From contig NZ_FOJS01000006.1 of NCBI RefSeq assembly GCF_900111865.1, positions 38,043-102,042 on the forward strand: DNA of 64,000 nt, given 5' to 3'. This stretch comes from Parageobacillus thermantarcticus. GTDB taxonomy: Bacteria > Bacillota > Bacilli > Bacillales > Anoxybacillaceae. Under the pieces are notes generated by a model. It saw only the letters and a list, made by a program, of their open reading frames with translations. It searched no databases and was not told the origin of the DNA. The first letter of the stretch is position 1, and every line of letters starts with the position of its first letter. The position numbers and the translations under genes are program-made. Shown piece after piece: positions 26,333 to 34,494 of the stretch.

Positions 26333-26518
26333 TTAGTTGCCAAAAAAGCTGGAAAAGAAGCTGCCGCTATGGTGTTTCTTTTTATAATGCTTATGGCCGT
26401 ATTGGGAAGGATGGATGTGCGGATAATGATTCGACGCATGGTAATGGTCGCTGCTGCTGTAATGGCCTTTGTGGTAATGATGATGCGACATGCTTTGTTT
26501 CAAAATCGCTTTGATCAT
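26333..26518 (-). CDS. His/Tyr/Ser-rich microprotein (61 aa)
   Basis: Begins MIKAILKQSMSHHHYHKGHY, has repeated HY/NHYPHIHPSQYGHKHY segments and ends SGSFFSSFFGN. Over a quarter of the residues are His or Tyr, as in spore-coat or metal-binding peptides. The ATG at 26518 lies 20 bases after AAGGAG, too far; an ATG at the right distance is out of frame by one base across a run of eight A residues (see findings). It lies directly upstream of the kinase gene. Function unknown. Confidence 0.6.
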   Translation of the reverse strand: MIKAILKQSMSHHHYHKGHYSSSDHYHASNHYPHIHPSQYGHKHYKKKHHSGSFFSSFFGN

Positions 26519-26630
26519 TTTTTTTCAGCATCGCAATCGCTCCTTTTTAAACAAAATTTACTCATATATACGAAATAAAACAAGCGTGGGTTTCACTTTC
26601 ACGCAAAATAAGTGCTAGGAGGGATGCGCC

Positions 26631-27743
26631 ATAAACCGATATCGTTTTTTATCCCGAATCGTTCATCCGCTGCAGTCACTGTACCGTCATTTTTTATACC
26701 GGCACCATATTCATATCGCTTCCCCATCGCTGTTGCATCAACTTTCGAAACAATGGGAGCGCCTGTCGCATCCCCGTATTACCGAAGAAGAAAATCAACT
26801 CGTTGCTGAAATCTGGAAAAAAACAGCGAGGGATAACCGCAACAATATTACACGGACAGCGGCCTATTGGGCGTTTTTCGAGCGTCATCCCGAAGTCCAT
26901 TGGGCGCTTTTAGCGCATATCGTTTCCCGGAATGGCGGATGGAATATGACCGATTTGCGGGGAAGCGTCATTCCTCGTCTTCTTCCCACCGCATCGATTC
27001 ACCCGCTGTTTTTATTTTTAGAGAGGGCGAACGCGCTTATTTTTCATGACGCTTATCCCCAGCTATTGTTATATGAACAAAGCAAACAAATGAAAAAACC
27101 GTTATTTCATTTACTTCCTTGTTTTTCTGTTTCTTCCTTTATGAAACCGTTTTGGGAATATTTTTTTGAAACCAAAAATTCGCCGATAATCACCGTGGCG
27201 TTGATCATTAACGAACAGCAGTACATTCAAAAAAGAGTGATTGAGAATAAATTTTTTCAAGAGCGCGTGCTTGAGACAATGCCGTTTATTGCCGAGCAAT
27301 GGCTCGGTTTTAACAACGTGCTCATTCCGTATAAGGCTGGTCGCCACATCCGCCTTGCCGGCACCACCGTCCGCGATTTTGCCGATGTCCATCACCGCAT
27401 TCATATCGGCAAAACGCTTTACAGCATATTGTTTTTCCAAAAACCGCTAGCAAAGCGCGCCTGCCAATTTGCGTCGCAAACGGCGCATACCGGTTCACGC
27501 GCCGATTTTTGGCCGCAGCTATTTTCGCCTGAAAAAACCGATCCTTTTCGCATTTACAGTCCCCGCTTGGAAGCAGTGTGGCCGAACATCCCTCATCCGT
27601 TTTCCGACCGCCGTGACTGGTTTACCGATCAAACGATTATCAAAATGATGGAAACGATCCCTGTTATAAAGGAAAAAGATATGACGACAAGCTATATGCA
27701 TCACATGCAAACACTAAAAATTGCCGCCTCAGCGATTCCATAA
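26631..27743 (+). CDS. yppC: YppC-like DUF2515 protein with an apparent AUA start
   Basis: A 370-residue protein of the DUF2515 family (YppC). The conserved core is TRTAAYWAFFERHPEVHWAL and AHIVSRNGGWNMTDLRG, with further family-like sequence to the end. The frame extends upstream of the first usual start codon (TTG 26733) by 34 codons, reading NRYRFLSRIVHPLQSLYRHF, and begins at ATA 26631, which is preceded by AGGAGGG at seven bases. An in-frame TAG lies four codons further up. So ATA, or a mutated ATG, seems to be the initiator. Function unknown. Confidence 0.8.
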   Translation: MNRYRFLSRIVHPLQSLYRHFLYRHHIHIASPSLLHQLSKQWERLSHPRITEEENQLVAEIWKKTARDNRNNITRTAAYWAFFERHPEVHWALLAHIVSRNGGWNMTDLRGSVIPRLLPTASIHPLFLFLERANALIFHDAYPQLLLYEQSKQMKKPLFHLLPCFSVSSFMKPFWEYFFETKNSPIITVALIINEQQYIQKRVIENKFFQERVLETMPFIAEQWLGFNNVLIPYKAGRHIRLAGTTVRDFADVHHRIHIGKTLYSILFFQKPLAKRACQFASQTAHTGSRADFWPQLFSPEKTDPFRIYSPRLEAVWPNIPHPFSDRRDWFTDQTIIKMMETIPVIKEKDMTTSYMHHMQTLKIAASAIP

Positions 27744-27761
27744 TAAAACGACGAGCGGTGG

Positions 27762-27950
27762 TCACTCGTCGCTGTCTCCGATGTCAAGTTCCTCATCAAT
27801 GATGCATTTTTCCAATAAATAATCAAACGTAATATCCGCTAGTTCTTCTAATTCTGTCTGCGTCGGCACAAAACCGCGGCGGATTAATTCGCGATAAAAA
27901 AATTCGGCAATTTCTTCCGTATCAATGACCACTTCAATTTCCTTCACCAC
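27762..27950 (-). CDS. yozD: YozD-like small protein
   Basis: A 62-residue acidic protein, MVKEIEVVIDTEEIAEFFYR with RGFVPTQTELEELADITFDY after it, matching the YozD pattern. No membrane segment. It belongs to the same B. subtilis neighbourhood as yodL and yozE. It converges with the YppC-like gene with 18 bases between stops. The function is not known. Confidence 0.85.
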   Translation of the reverse strand: MVKEIEVVIDTEEIAEFFYRELIRRGFVPTQTELEELADITFDYLLEKCIIDEELDIGDSDE

Positions 27951-28288
27951 ATCTCGCCCCCTTTGTAATGTTTTATGTGCGCTGACACCGTTTTATGTCA
28001 AAAGAATTTGCTGATCTATGTACTAATTTTCCCTTTCTGCCCAAACATTAGTAGAAAAAAGAAAATATGATCATGGACAAACATTCATCCATCACCGATA
28101 AAACAAAAGAAACCGTTGTAAGCATCTATCATTACATCGCATCTCCATCGCGCCAACCGTTCCGTACAACAAAGCTTCGCTCATTTGTATCCTTATGATG
28201 CTACATTTCGACGCAAGCGAGTAGACGCTGCCTATTAAGAAAAAACGTTTTTTGTTAGCGTTTTCAAAAAAGAAGAGATGAGAAGACG
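27951..28288. other. Intergenic stretch between yozD and yozE
   Basis: About 340 bases. A hairpin GAAAACG/CGTTTTTTC near 28237-28265 could terminate yozE. Short minus-strand frames exist (for example 30 codons from ATG near 28181) but none has clear support. Confidence 0.35.
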
Positions 28289-28507
28289 TTACGCCTCCTG
28301 TAAAAACTGTTCCCATAGCTCGTCAAATATCGTCATGCTATCTAAGTAATCGCCGTTTAACTCTAAGTACCGGCTAATTTCATCATAATCGGTTGACGTT
28401 TTCGGAAACCCGTGATCCAAATATGCCCCATTCGCAAACCGGACGAACGGGTCTTCTTTTTTTCCGTCGCGAAATTTTAATAAATAATGGTAAAACGAAC
28501 GCGCCAT
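28289..28507 (-). CDS. yozE: YozE family protein (UPF0346)
   Basis: A 72-residue protein of the YozE/UPF0346 family, a small helical fold of unknown function conserved in Firmicutes. Typical are SFYHYLLKFRDGKKEDPFVR, the FANGAYLDHGFPKTSTDYDE loop and YLELNGDYLDSMTIFDELW. The ribosome binding site AAAGAGGATGAAAGG precedes the ATG. Gene order with yozD and yodL matches B. subtilis. Confidence 0.93.
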   Translation of the reverse strand: MARSFYHYLLKFRDGKKEDPFVRFANGAYLDHGFPKTSTDYDEISRYLELNGDYLDSMTIFDELWEQFLQEA

Positions 28508-28785
28508 TGCCTTTCATCCTCTTTCTATTTTTTTCTTTGTTGTTATTTTAATGAGTTTGCACGGTTTTGTGAAGTGCTTATTGAAACATTCCACATGCAA
28601 ATGCTTCCGCTCCCTTTTTTTACAATGAAAAAGCATGCTCATCACCACGCATAGGCATGGAAGAATCTCTTTCGCATGCAGGAACCTAGCCGGAAATTTC
28701 GCATAATGTTTTATCTTATGCCTTTTCTAATCGGCGTAACGTGGTCTAATGAAAGCGAAAGAAATTCCATTCAGTTCATAAGGTT

Positions 28786-29691
28786 TCAATTGCCTTGTTC
28801 ATTTACAATGCTTTTATGGATCCAAATCGCCGCCTGCGCCCCTTCCCCCATGGCGATCGTGACTTGCTCTGAATGAACGCCGATGTCTCCTGCCGCCCAA
28901 ATATTCGCGACGTTCGTTTGTTTCGTCCGCGGGTTAGTGGGAATATGCTTATTTTCTAACCGTTCCACGCCAAGCTGTTTAGCAAGCTCTGTATTGACTT
29001 TGTTATGGCCAAATGCGATAAATCCGCGCTCACCGAAAATTTCCGTACCGTTTTGCAAACGGATGCCGCAAAACATCGGCCCTTCCTCTACTAGCACAGA
29101 CTCAATCGGGTCGCGAATGTAACGGATGCCTTGTTCAGACAGCTGCTTCCGCCACTTTTCCGATAGCTCTTCGCCATCATGATTAACGTAAATAATATCC
29201 TTTGTCCAATACAAAAGCGTCATTGCCATGCTCGCCCCAGCGACTCCCGCACCGAGTATGATCACTTTTTTGTTTGTTACTTCATATCCATCGCAGTCCG
29301 GACACACGTAAACGCTCGTTCCTAAACATGGAATGAGATTAGGAATGGGCGGAATTCGATCTTTCACTCCTGTCGCTAACAGCAGCCGTTTGCTTTCATA
29401 CGTTTTTCCGCTTTGGCCAAACAGAACAAATCGCTCGCCTTTTTTCTCCGCAGCCGTCACCTCATCATCGACAAAATGCACTCCGAATCGTTCCGCTTGT
29501 TTTCTGCCAAGCGCGCGCAGCGTTTCTCCGCTCACGCCGTCAGGCCAGCCGAGCAAATTATGATACGCGCGGCAAAGCGTGGAACGGCCGTTGTTCGCAT
29601 CGATCACAAGAACGCGATGATGGTAGCGGCCGAGCTGAATCGCCGCCTGCAATCCGGCGATGCCGCCCCCGATAATGATGCACTCATACAT
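28786..29691 (-). CDS. Thioredoxin-reductase-like FAD/NAD(P) oxidoreductase
   Basis: A 301-residue flavoprotein with two nucleotide folds: FAD site MYECIIIGGGIAGLQAAIQL and NADPH site VIILGAGVAGASMAMTL. A CPDC redox pair sits in YVCPDCDGYEV, as in thioredoxin reductases, and the second FAD motif ANIWAAGDIG near the end. It is not the main TrxB (the sequence diverges and there is no trx gene nearby). Possible partners are small thiols, bacilliredoxins or a dedicated disulfide protein. It is preceded by about 280 bases of non-coding DNA before yozE. Confidence 0.85.
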   Translation of the reverse strand: MYECIIIGGGIAGLQAAIQLGRYHHRVLVIDANNGRSTLCRAYHNLLGWPDGVSGETLRALGRKQAERFGVHFVDDEVTAAEKKGERFVLFGQSGKTYESKRLLLATGVKDRIPPIPNLIPCLGTSVYVCPDCDGYEVTNKKVIILGAGVAGASMAMTLLYWTKDIIYVNHDGEELSEKWRKQLSEQGIRYIRDPIESVLVEEGPMFCGIRLQNGTEIFGERGFIAFGHNKVNTELAKQLGVERLENKHIPTNPRTKQTNVANIWAAGDIGVHSEQVTIAMGEGAQAAIWIHKSIVNEQGN

Positions 29692-29760
29692 CGTATATCA
29701 CCTCCCGTCTGCTTTTATTTTGTATTGTTCGTTATTGACTCGTATTCATGCACTTTACAA

Positions 29761-29791
29761 AAAAAAAGCCGCCTCCATAAATAGAGACGGC
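29761..29791 (-). terminator. Terminator of bioB
   Basis: GCCGCCTC and GAGACGGC stem; on the minus strand followed by nine T residues interrupted by nothing. Twelve bases past the bioB stop. Confidence 0.85.
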
Positions 29792-29803
29792 GCAATCTAG
29801 CCG

Positions 29804-30799
29804 TTAATAAACCGTTTGTTGTTCCTCAGCAAAATCAATTTCAAAGCCAAGATCCTCCAACATCCGATAATCTTCTGATTTTTCCTGACCAGCTGTTGTT
29901 AAATAGTCACCGATAAAAATGGAGTTGGCCGCATATAAGCCAAGCGGCTGGAGCGAGCGCAAGTTGACTTCGCGCCCGCCGGCAATGCGAATTTCTTTTG
30001 TTGGATTCATATAGCGGAACAATGCCAATACTTTTAAACAATAGCGCGGATCGAGTTCATTCGTTCCTGCTAGCGGCGTGCCATCAATCGCGTTCAAAAA
30101 GTTGACAGGAATCGAATCCGCATCAAGAATGCGCAAACTCCGCGCCATGTTAATGACATCTTGCTTTGTTTCCTTCATGCCGACAATGACGCCGGAACAA
30201 GGGGAAATGCCAGCTTGTTTCACCGTTTCCACCGTTCTGACGCGGTCATCATATGTATGGGAAGTCGTGATGTTCGGGTGATGTTCTCTCGATGTGTTAA
30301 TGTTGTGGTTATAGCGGTCGACTCCCGCTTCTTTCAGGCGCGCCGCTTGTTCCGGCTTTAAGATGCCAAGGCATGCGCAAATTTTCAAGCCGAAGCGTTC
30401 TTTAATTTCTTTGACGGCGGAAACGACTGTATCGATTTCTTTTTCGCTCGGGCCGCGTCCGCTCGCGACAATACAGTATGTGCCGATGCGCAGGCGGTAC
30501 GCTTCTTCCGCTCCGCGAATGAGCGTTTCTTTATCGACCATTTTATACGTTTTGATCGGCGCCGTCGAAACGGCGGACTGCGCGCAATATCCGCAGTTTT
30601 CCGGACAAAGCCCCGATTTCGCGTTAATAATCATATTCAGCTTTACTTTATTGCCGTAATATGTGCGGCGAATGTTGTACGCGCCTTGCATCAGCAGAAG
30701 CAGCTCCTCATCAGGGCAGTCTAAAATCGCCATCGCTTCTTCATCGGTCAATTCATGCCCTGCAATAACGCGATCGGCCAATGCTAACCAATTTGGCAT
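29804..30799 (-). CDS. bioB: Biotin synthase
   Basis: A 331-residue radical SAM enzyme that inserts sulfur into dethiobiotin. The [4Fe-4S] motif is in GLCPENCGYCAQSAVST, and later family segments NHNINTSREHHPNI and RIAGGREVNLRSLQP (the [2Fe-2S] arginine) are present. Length is typical. The gene is alone: no bioA, bioD, bioF or bioW is nearby. A BirA-type operator lies at its promoter, so it is probably repressed by biotinoyl-AMP-loaded BirA. Confidence 0.97.
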   Translation of the reverse strand: MPNWLALADRVIAGHELTDEEAMAILDCPDEELLLLMQGAYNIRRTYYGNKVKLNMIINAKSGLCPENCGYCAQSAVSTAPIKTYKMVDKETLIRGAEEAYRLRIGTYCIVASGRGPSEKEIDTVVSAVKEIKERFGLKICACLGILKPEQAARLKEAGVDRYNHNINTSREHHPNITTSHTYDDRVRTVETVKQAGISPCSGVIVGMKETKQDVINMARSLRILDADSIPVNFLNAIDGTPLAGTNELDPRYCLKVLALFRYMNPTKEIRIAGGREVNLRSLQPLGLYAANSIFIGDYLTTAGQEKSEDYRMLEDLGFEIDFAEEQQTVY

Positions 30800-30854
30800 T
30801 CTTTCTCTCCCCTTTCCATATGATTACATTTATCGTAGCGGAAGAGGAGCTATA

Positions 30855-30885
30855 TTGTCAACCAAAATATTTTTTAGGTTAACGG
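30855..30885 (-). promoter_or_regulatory. BirA-type biotin operator upstream of bioB
   Basis: TTGTCAACC (30855-30863) and GGTTAACGG (30877-30885) are inverted half-sites separated by 13 bases, matching the BirA box arrangement TTGTTAACC...GGTTAACAA of Firmicutes apart from two or three changes. It lies 56 bases before the bioB ATG. Confidence 0.75.
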
Positions 30886-30925
30886 TTAATCTATGATCAA
30901 GTTGCAAATAAGCGTCTATTCCCCG

Positions 30926-31045
30926 TTAATCCCATATTTCATCAAGATGGTCGGCGTAAAAAACTAACGCTTTTTCATATTTTTTGATCCAAGGGTCAGA
31001 AGAAGCGGCGACCAGCGCATGAATTAACATGGATACTGCTTCCAT
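30926..31045 (-). CDS. Small hypothetical protein (39 aa) coupled to the flavoprotein gene
   Basis: The ATG follows directly after the TAA of the gene ending at 31046. The peptide is MEAVSMLIHALVAASSDPWI then KKYEKALVFYADHLDEIWD, amphipathic with an acidic end. GGAA in the preceding gene's last codon region could serve as a weak binding site. Translational coupling is likely. No family recognised. Confidence 0.45.
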   Translation of the reverse strand: MEAVSMLIHALVAASSDPWIKKYEKALVFYADHLDEIWD

Positions 31046-32485
31046 TTATTCCGTTAATTTTTTGACAATATCGCGGGCGATCCATACGCCGCAAGCGCTC
31101 GCTTGGGCGAGCCCGCGCGTAATGCCGGCGCCGTCGCCGCCGACGTACAAGCCGGAAATTTCCGTCTCAAATCGGTCGTTTAATTTTGGGCGGGCGGAAT
31201 AAAATTTCGCTTCAACCCCGTAAAAAAGCGTATGCTCGGAAGCAATTCCCGGAGTGACGTGATTGAGCGCTTCCGTCATTTCGATAATGCTTTTCATCGT
31301 ATTATACGGGAGAACAAGGCCTAAGTCGCCGGGAACCGCTTCTTTCAGCGTCGGCTCGATAAATCCTTCTTTGATCCGTTTTTCCGTAGAGCGTCTTCCT
31401 TTTAAAATGTCGCCGTACTTTTGCACGATGATGCCGCCGTTTGATAACGCGTTGGCAAGCCGGGAAATTTCATGGGCGTATTCATTTGGCTTATCAAACG
31501 GGTCGGAAAACTTGTGCGATACAAGGAGCGCAAAGTTGGTGTTATTGCTGCCAAGTTCCGGATCTTTATAGGCGTGGCCATTGGCGAGCATAATGCCGGA
31601 ATGGTTTTCAACGACGACATGTCCTGACGGATTGCTGCAAAACGTGCGGACTTGCGTACCAACCGACGTGTTGAAAATAAATTTTCCTTCGTACAAATGT
31701 TCATTAATCTCTTCCATGACAATGTTCGACGTTTCGACACGCACGCCGATATCCACTTGGTTGTTGATCATGCGCAAGCGGCGTTTCCGCAATATTTTGC
31801 TCAACCACACCGACCCATCGCGCCCCGGTGCGATGACGACTTTCTCCGCCATCAGCGTTTCGCCGTTTTTCAGGACTACTCCTGTCACACGATGCCCATC
31901 GTTCGTTTTTTCCGTTATAATATCGTCGACTTCCGTTTTAAAACGCATCTCAATCCGCTCATGCAAATATTCAAAAATGCTTTTTAAAATTTCTAAGTTT
32001 TGTTCCGTTCCTAAATGGCGGACGTAGGCACGAAGCAGCTTCAGCCCAGCGGCGTAAGCGCGGCGCTCAATTTCTTTCACTTTCTCCGTCATCGGATCGG
32101 TAATCGATGTCGTCGCCCCGTGTTTTAGATTAATCTCGTCAACATAGCGAATGAGTTCCAGCACTTTAGACGCCGGCAAATAATCGGTCATCCAGCCGCC
32201 GAATTCGCTTGTAATATTAAATTTGCCGTCCGAATAGGCGCCGGCCCCGCCGAAGCCATTCGTGATCGAGCATGCTGGCACGCAGCCGGAGTAATCTTTT
32301 TTGCCGGCCGGCGGCGGGCATTTCTCGATTTTTTTCTGAAGAATCGGGCAATTCCGCTTATATATATCATGTCCTTTATCAATCAATAAAACGTTTGCTC
32401 CCGGAAGTTTCAGCGTTAGTTCATAGCACGTAAAAATTCCCGCCGGCCCTGCGCCGACGACGATTACATCGTAACGGTTATTCAT
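31046..32485 (-). CDS. NAD(FAD)-utilising dehydrogenase (COG2509-like)
   Basis: A 479-residue flavoprotein. The FAD motif YDVIVVGAGPAGIFTCYEL is at the N-terminus, followed by a cysteine-rich stretch (NCPILQKKIEKCPPPAG, then CVPACSITNGFGGAGAYSDG), which marks this family of FAD-dependent dehydrogenases. A C-terminal FAD-closing segment SGLYVGGDGAGITRGLAQAS completes the fold. The ATG at 32485 follows GGGGGATGG; a longer reading to 32548 lacks a site. The reaction is not known. Confidence 0.85.
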   Translation of the reverse strand: MNNRYDVIVVGAGPAGIFTCYELTLKLPGANVLLIDKGHDIYKRNCPILQKKIEKCPPPAGKKDYSGCVPACSITNGFGGAGAYSDGKFNITSEFGGWMTDYLPASKVLELIRYVDEINLKHGATTSITDPMTEKVKEIERRAYAAGLKLLRAYVRHLGTEQNLEILKSIFEYLHERIEMRFKTEVDDIITEKTNDGHRVTGVVLKNGETLMAEKVVIAPGRDGSVWLSKILRKRRLRMINNQVDIGVRVETSNIVMEEINEHLYEGKFIFNTSVGTQVRTFCSNPSGHVVVENHSGIMLANGHAYKDPELGSNNTNFALLVSHKFSDPFDKPNEYAHEISRLANALSNGGIIVQKYGDILKGRRSTEKRIKEGFIEPTLKEAVPGDLGLVLPYNTMKSIIEMTEALNHVTPGIASEHTLFYGVEAKFYSARPKLNDRFETEISGLYVGGDGAGITRGLAQASACGVWIARDIVKKLTE

Positions 32486-32665
32486 CTGTCCATCCCCCAT
32501 TTTCCGTATTCCATTTGTAACTATACTAAGTATTTTTTGTCTCGTCAATATAAAATACGAACTTTTTTATGATTTAATATAAAAAACGTTCGTTTTTAAT
32601 CGCTTGTTTTTCGATCATAAAATTGATAAGTTGATAGAGTAGCAAAAAAGAAGGGGTGTGAACAG

Positions 32666-33259
32666 ATGAAATTTTTCGTGAAAAATTTTATTAACGGTGT
32701 GATTACGATCGTCCCGATTATTTTGGCGGTATACGTCTGTTATAAAGTGTTTGCGTTTTTGGACGGGCTGCTTGGCCGCTACGTACGCCCGTATTTAAAA
32801 GAAGACTACATACCGGGAATCGGAATATTATGCACGATCATTCTCATTACCGTTCTTGGCTGGCTGTCAACGCAATACGTGAGCGGGCGCGTGATTCGCC
32901 TGATCGATCGCCTGTTAGAAAGCATCCCATTGATTAAAACGGTTTATTCAGTAATAAAAGATACGATTACTTCATTTGTCGGCGAAAAGCGGTCATTTTC
33001 CAAAGTAGTGCTTGTGGAATTACCTAACACCGGAATGAAATGCCTCGGCTTTATCACGTCAGAGGAGGTCGAAAACTGGCTTAGTCCGCTGAAAGATCAT
33101 GTCGCCGTCTATATTCCGCAAACGTTCCAAGTTGCGGGCATCACTTTTTTAGTTCCGAAACAACAAGTGCAAATCATTGATATGAAACCAGAAGAGGCGA
33201 TGAAATTCGTTCTTTCCGGAGGAATGGCTTCAGCTAAAAAGAAAGGGCTGCCTGAATAA
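32666..33259 (+). CDS. DUF502 family membrane protein
   Basis: A 197-residue protein with two N-terminal membrane helices (residues 7-30 and about 48-68) and a soluble domain with ESIPLIKTVYSVIKDTITSF, VVLVELPNTGMKCLGFITSE and VAVYIPQTFQVAGITFLVPK. This is the DUF502 pattern found widely in bacteria and plants (LIKE COV type). The role is not defined. AAGGGGTGTG precedes the start. It is divergent from the flavoprotein gene and ends in a terminator shared with corA. Confidence 0.9.
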   Translation: MKFFVKNFINGVITIVPIILAVYVCYKVFAFLDGLLGRYVRPYLKEDYIPGIGILCTIILITVLGWLSTQYVSGRVIRLIDRLLESIPLIKTVYSVIKDTITSFVGEKRSFSKVVLVELPNTGMKCLGFITSEEVENWLSPLKDHVAVYIPQTFQVAGITFLVPKQQVQIIDMKPEEAMKFVLSGGMASAKKKGLPE

Positions 33260-33273
33260 AAGGCAGCCTTTTT
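33246..33273 (+). terminator. Terminator of the DUF502 gene
   Basis: GGCTGCCT-GAATAAA-AGGCAGCC followed by TTTTT. The stem covers the last codons and stop of the gene. Confidence 0.85.
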
Positions 33274-33279
33274 GACACA

Positions 33280-34227
33280 TCATAAAAAATATCGCTTTTT
33301 CCAAAAAATAAACGCGGTAACTGTTGACAACAAAGCAGCGATCAACATCGCTACCATAAACGCATATGGGGAATGCTGATACGGAATCGGCACGTTCATG
33401 CCATAAAAGCTCGCCACCATCGTCGGCAAGGAAATAACGATCGTGATCGCCGTTAAAAACTTCATGACAATGTTCAAGTTATTGGAGATGACCGAAGCGA
33501 ACGCATTCATCATCCCGCTTAAAATGCTGCTGTATACTTCCGCCATTTCAATCGCCTGCTTATTTTCGATAATGACGTCTTGAAGCAAATCCTGGTCATC
33601 TTCGTACATGCGCAAGTAGTTTAGGCGCAACAAGCGCTCCATCACAATATTGTTCGCTTTGAGCGATGTCATGAAATATACTAAGCTTTTTTCCATGCTG
33701 AGAAGCGAAAACAGCTCTTTATTTTTCATCGACTGATGCAGTTCTTTTTCAATTTCGCTCGTTCTCCGGTTAATTTGTTTTAAATAGCGCAAATAATATG
33801 TCGCAATCATATATAACATTTGCAGCGCAAATCTCGTTTTCATAAACGTGTAAAAGTTTTTAATTTTATTGTTGGAAAATTCCTCAAAAATCGGATTTTC
33901 TTGCAGGCAAACGGTAATAAAACACGTATCGGTGATGATCATGCCGATCGGAATCGTTTCATACATTGGCCCATCGACTTCATCATTGGCGGCGATCGGA
34001 ATATCGACGATAATCAATACGTGATTGTCTTCTTTTTCGACGCGCGACCGCTCTTCGTCATCTAGCGCATCTTTGATCGAATCGATCGGAATATCAAGAT
34101 GATTGGCGATATAGCGGATTTCTTCTTCCGTCGGCGCCACTAAATTAATCCAGCAGCCATTTTTAATTTCATTAATTTCTGCCATTTTTCCGTTGGCATC
34201 AGATAAATACATTTTCATCATACGCAT
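33280..34227 (-). CDS. corA: CorA family Mg2+/divalent cation channel (second copy)
   Basis: A 315-residue CorA protein with a large cytosolic domain, two C-terminal membrane helices and the GMN motif in ASFYGMNVPIPYQHSPYAF. It differs clearly from the other CorA in this window (18946-19890) and is nearer to B. subtilis YfjQ-like proteins. GGAGGAAGG precedes the ATG at 34227. A 46-codon gene lies 13 bases upstream on the same strand. Confidence 0.9.
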   Translation of the reverse strand: MRMMKMYLSDANGKMAEINEIKNGCWINLVAPTEEEIRYIANHLDIPIDSIKDALDDEERSRVEKEDNHVLIIVDIPIAANDEVDGPMYETIPIGMIITDTCFITVCLQENPIFEEFSNNKIKNFYTFMKTRFALQMLYMIATYYLRYLKQINRRTSEIEKELHQSMKNKELFSLLSMEKSLVYFMTSLKANNIVMERLLRLNYLRMYEDDQDLLQDVIIENKQAIEMAEVYSSILSGMMNAFASVISNNLNIVMKFLTAITIVISLPTMVASFYGMNVPIPYQHSPYAFMVAMLIAALLSTVTAFIFWKKRYFL

Positions 34228-34239
34228 CCTTCCTCCTTT

Positions 34240-34380
34240 TCATCGCGAGGAAGTTTGCGCTTCTCCTTTTTCGATCGGAGCCCGTTTTCGTACGATGAGT
34301 AGCTCGGTGATCGAAAAAGAAGAAGACGGCGCTCCCCCGCTATATTCCGGCTCTGGCTCACTCGAACTTCGACTACTCAT
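34240..34380 (-). CDS. Small Ser/Glu/Pro-rich protein (46 aa) ahead of corA
   Basis: MSSRSSSEPEPEYSGGAPSS then SFSITELLIVRKRAPIEKGE and a short tail. GAAAGGAGTGA lies eleven bases before the ATG. It ends 13 bases before the corA start, so it is probably co-transcribed. No domain recognised; the N-terminal half looks disordered. Confidence 0.5.
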   Translation of the reverse strand: MSSRSSSEPEPEYSGGAPSSSFSITELLIVRKRAPIEKGEAQTSSR

Positions 34381-34471
34381 ATACGAAAACGTCACTCCTT
34401 TCGCAAAAAAATATTCCTCGATTAATAATAACGTTGAATGACGCATTTGTATAGTGGTTTTCCAAAGAAAA

Positions 34472-34489
34472 AGCAGCCTGCCGGCTACT
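34472..34489 (-). terminator. Terminator of the 45-aa gene
   Basis: AGTAGCC-GGCA-GGCTGCT on the minus strand, followed by TTTTTCTTTGG. It begins 5 bases past the TAA. Confidence 0.7.
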
Positions 34490-34494
34490 TTACT

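Noticed and set aside
28092..28316. 74-codon minus-strand frame overlapping the end of yozE
   Set aside because: Starts inside yozE in another frame, no family, no binding site.
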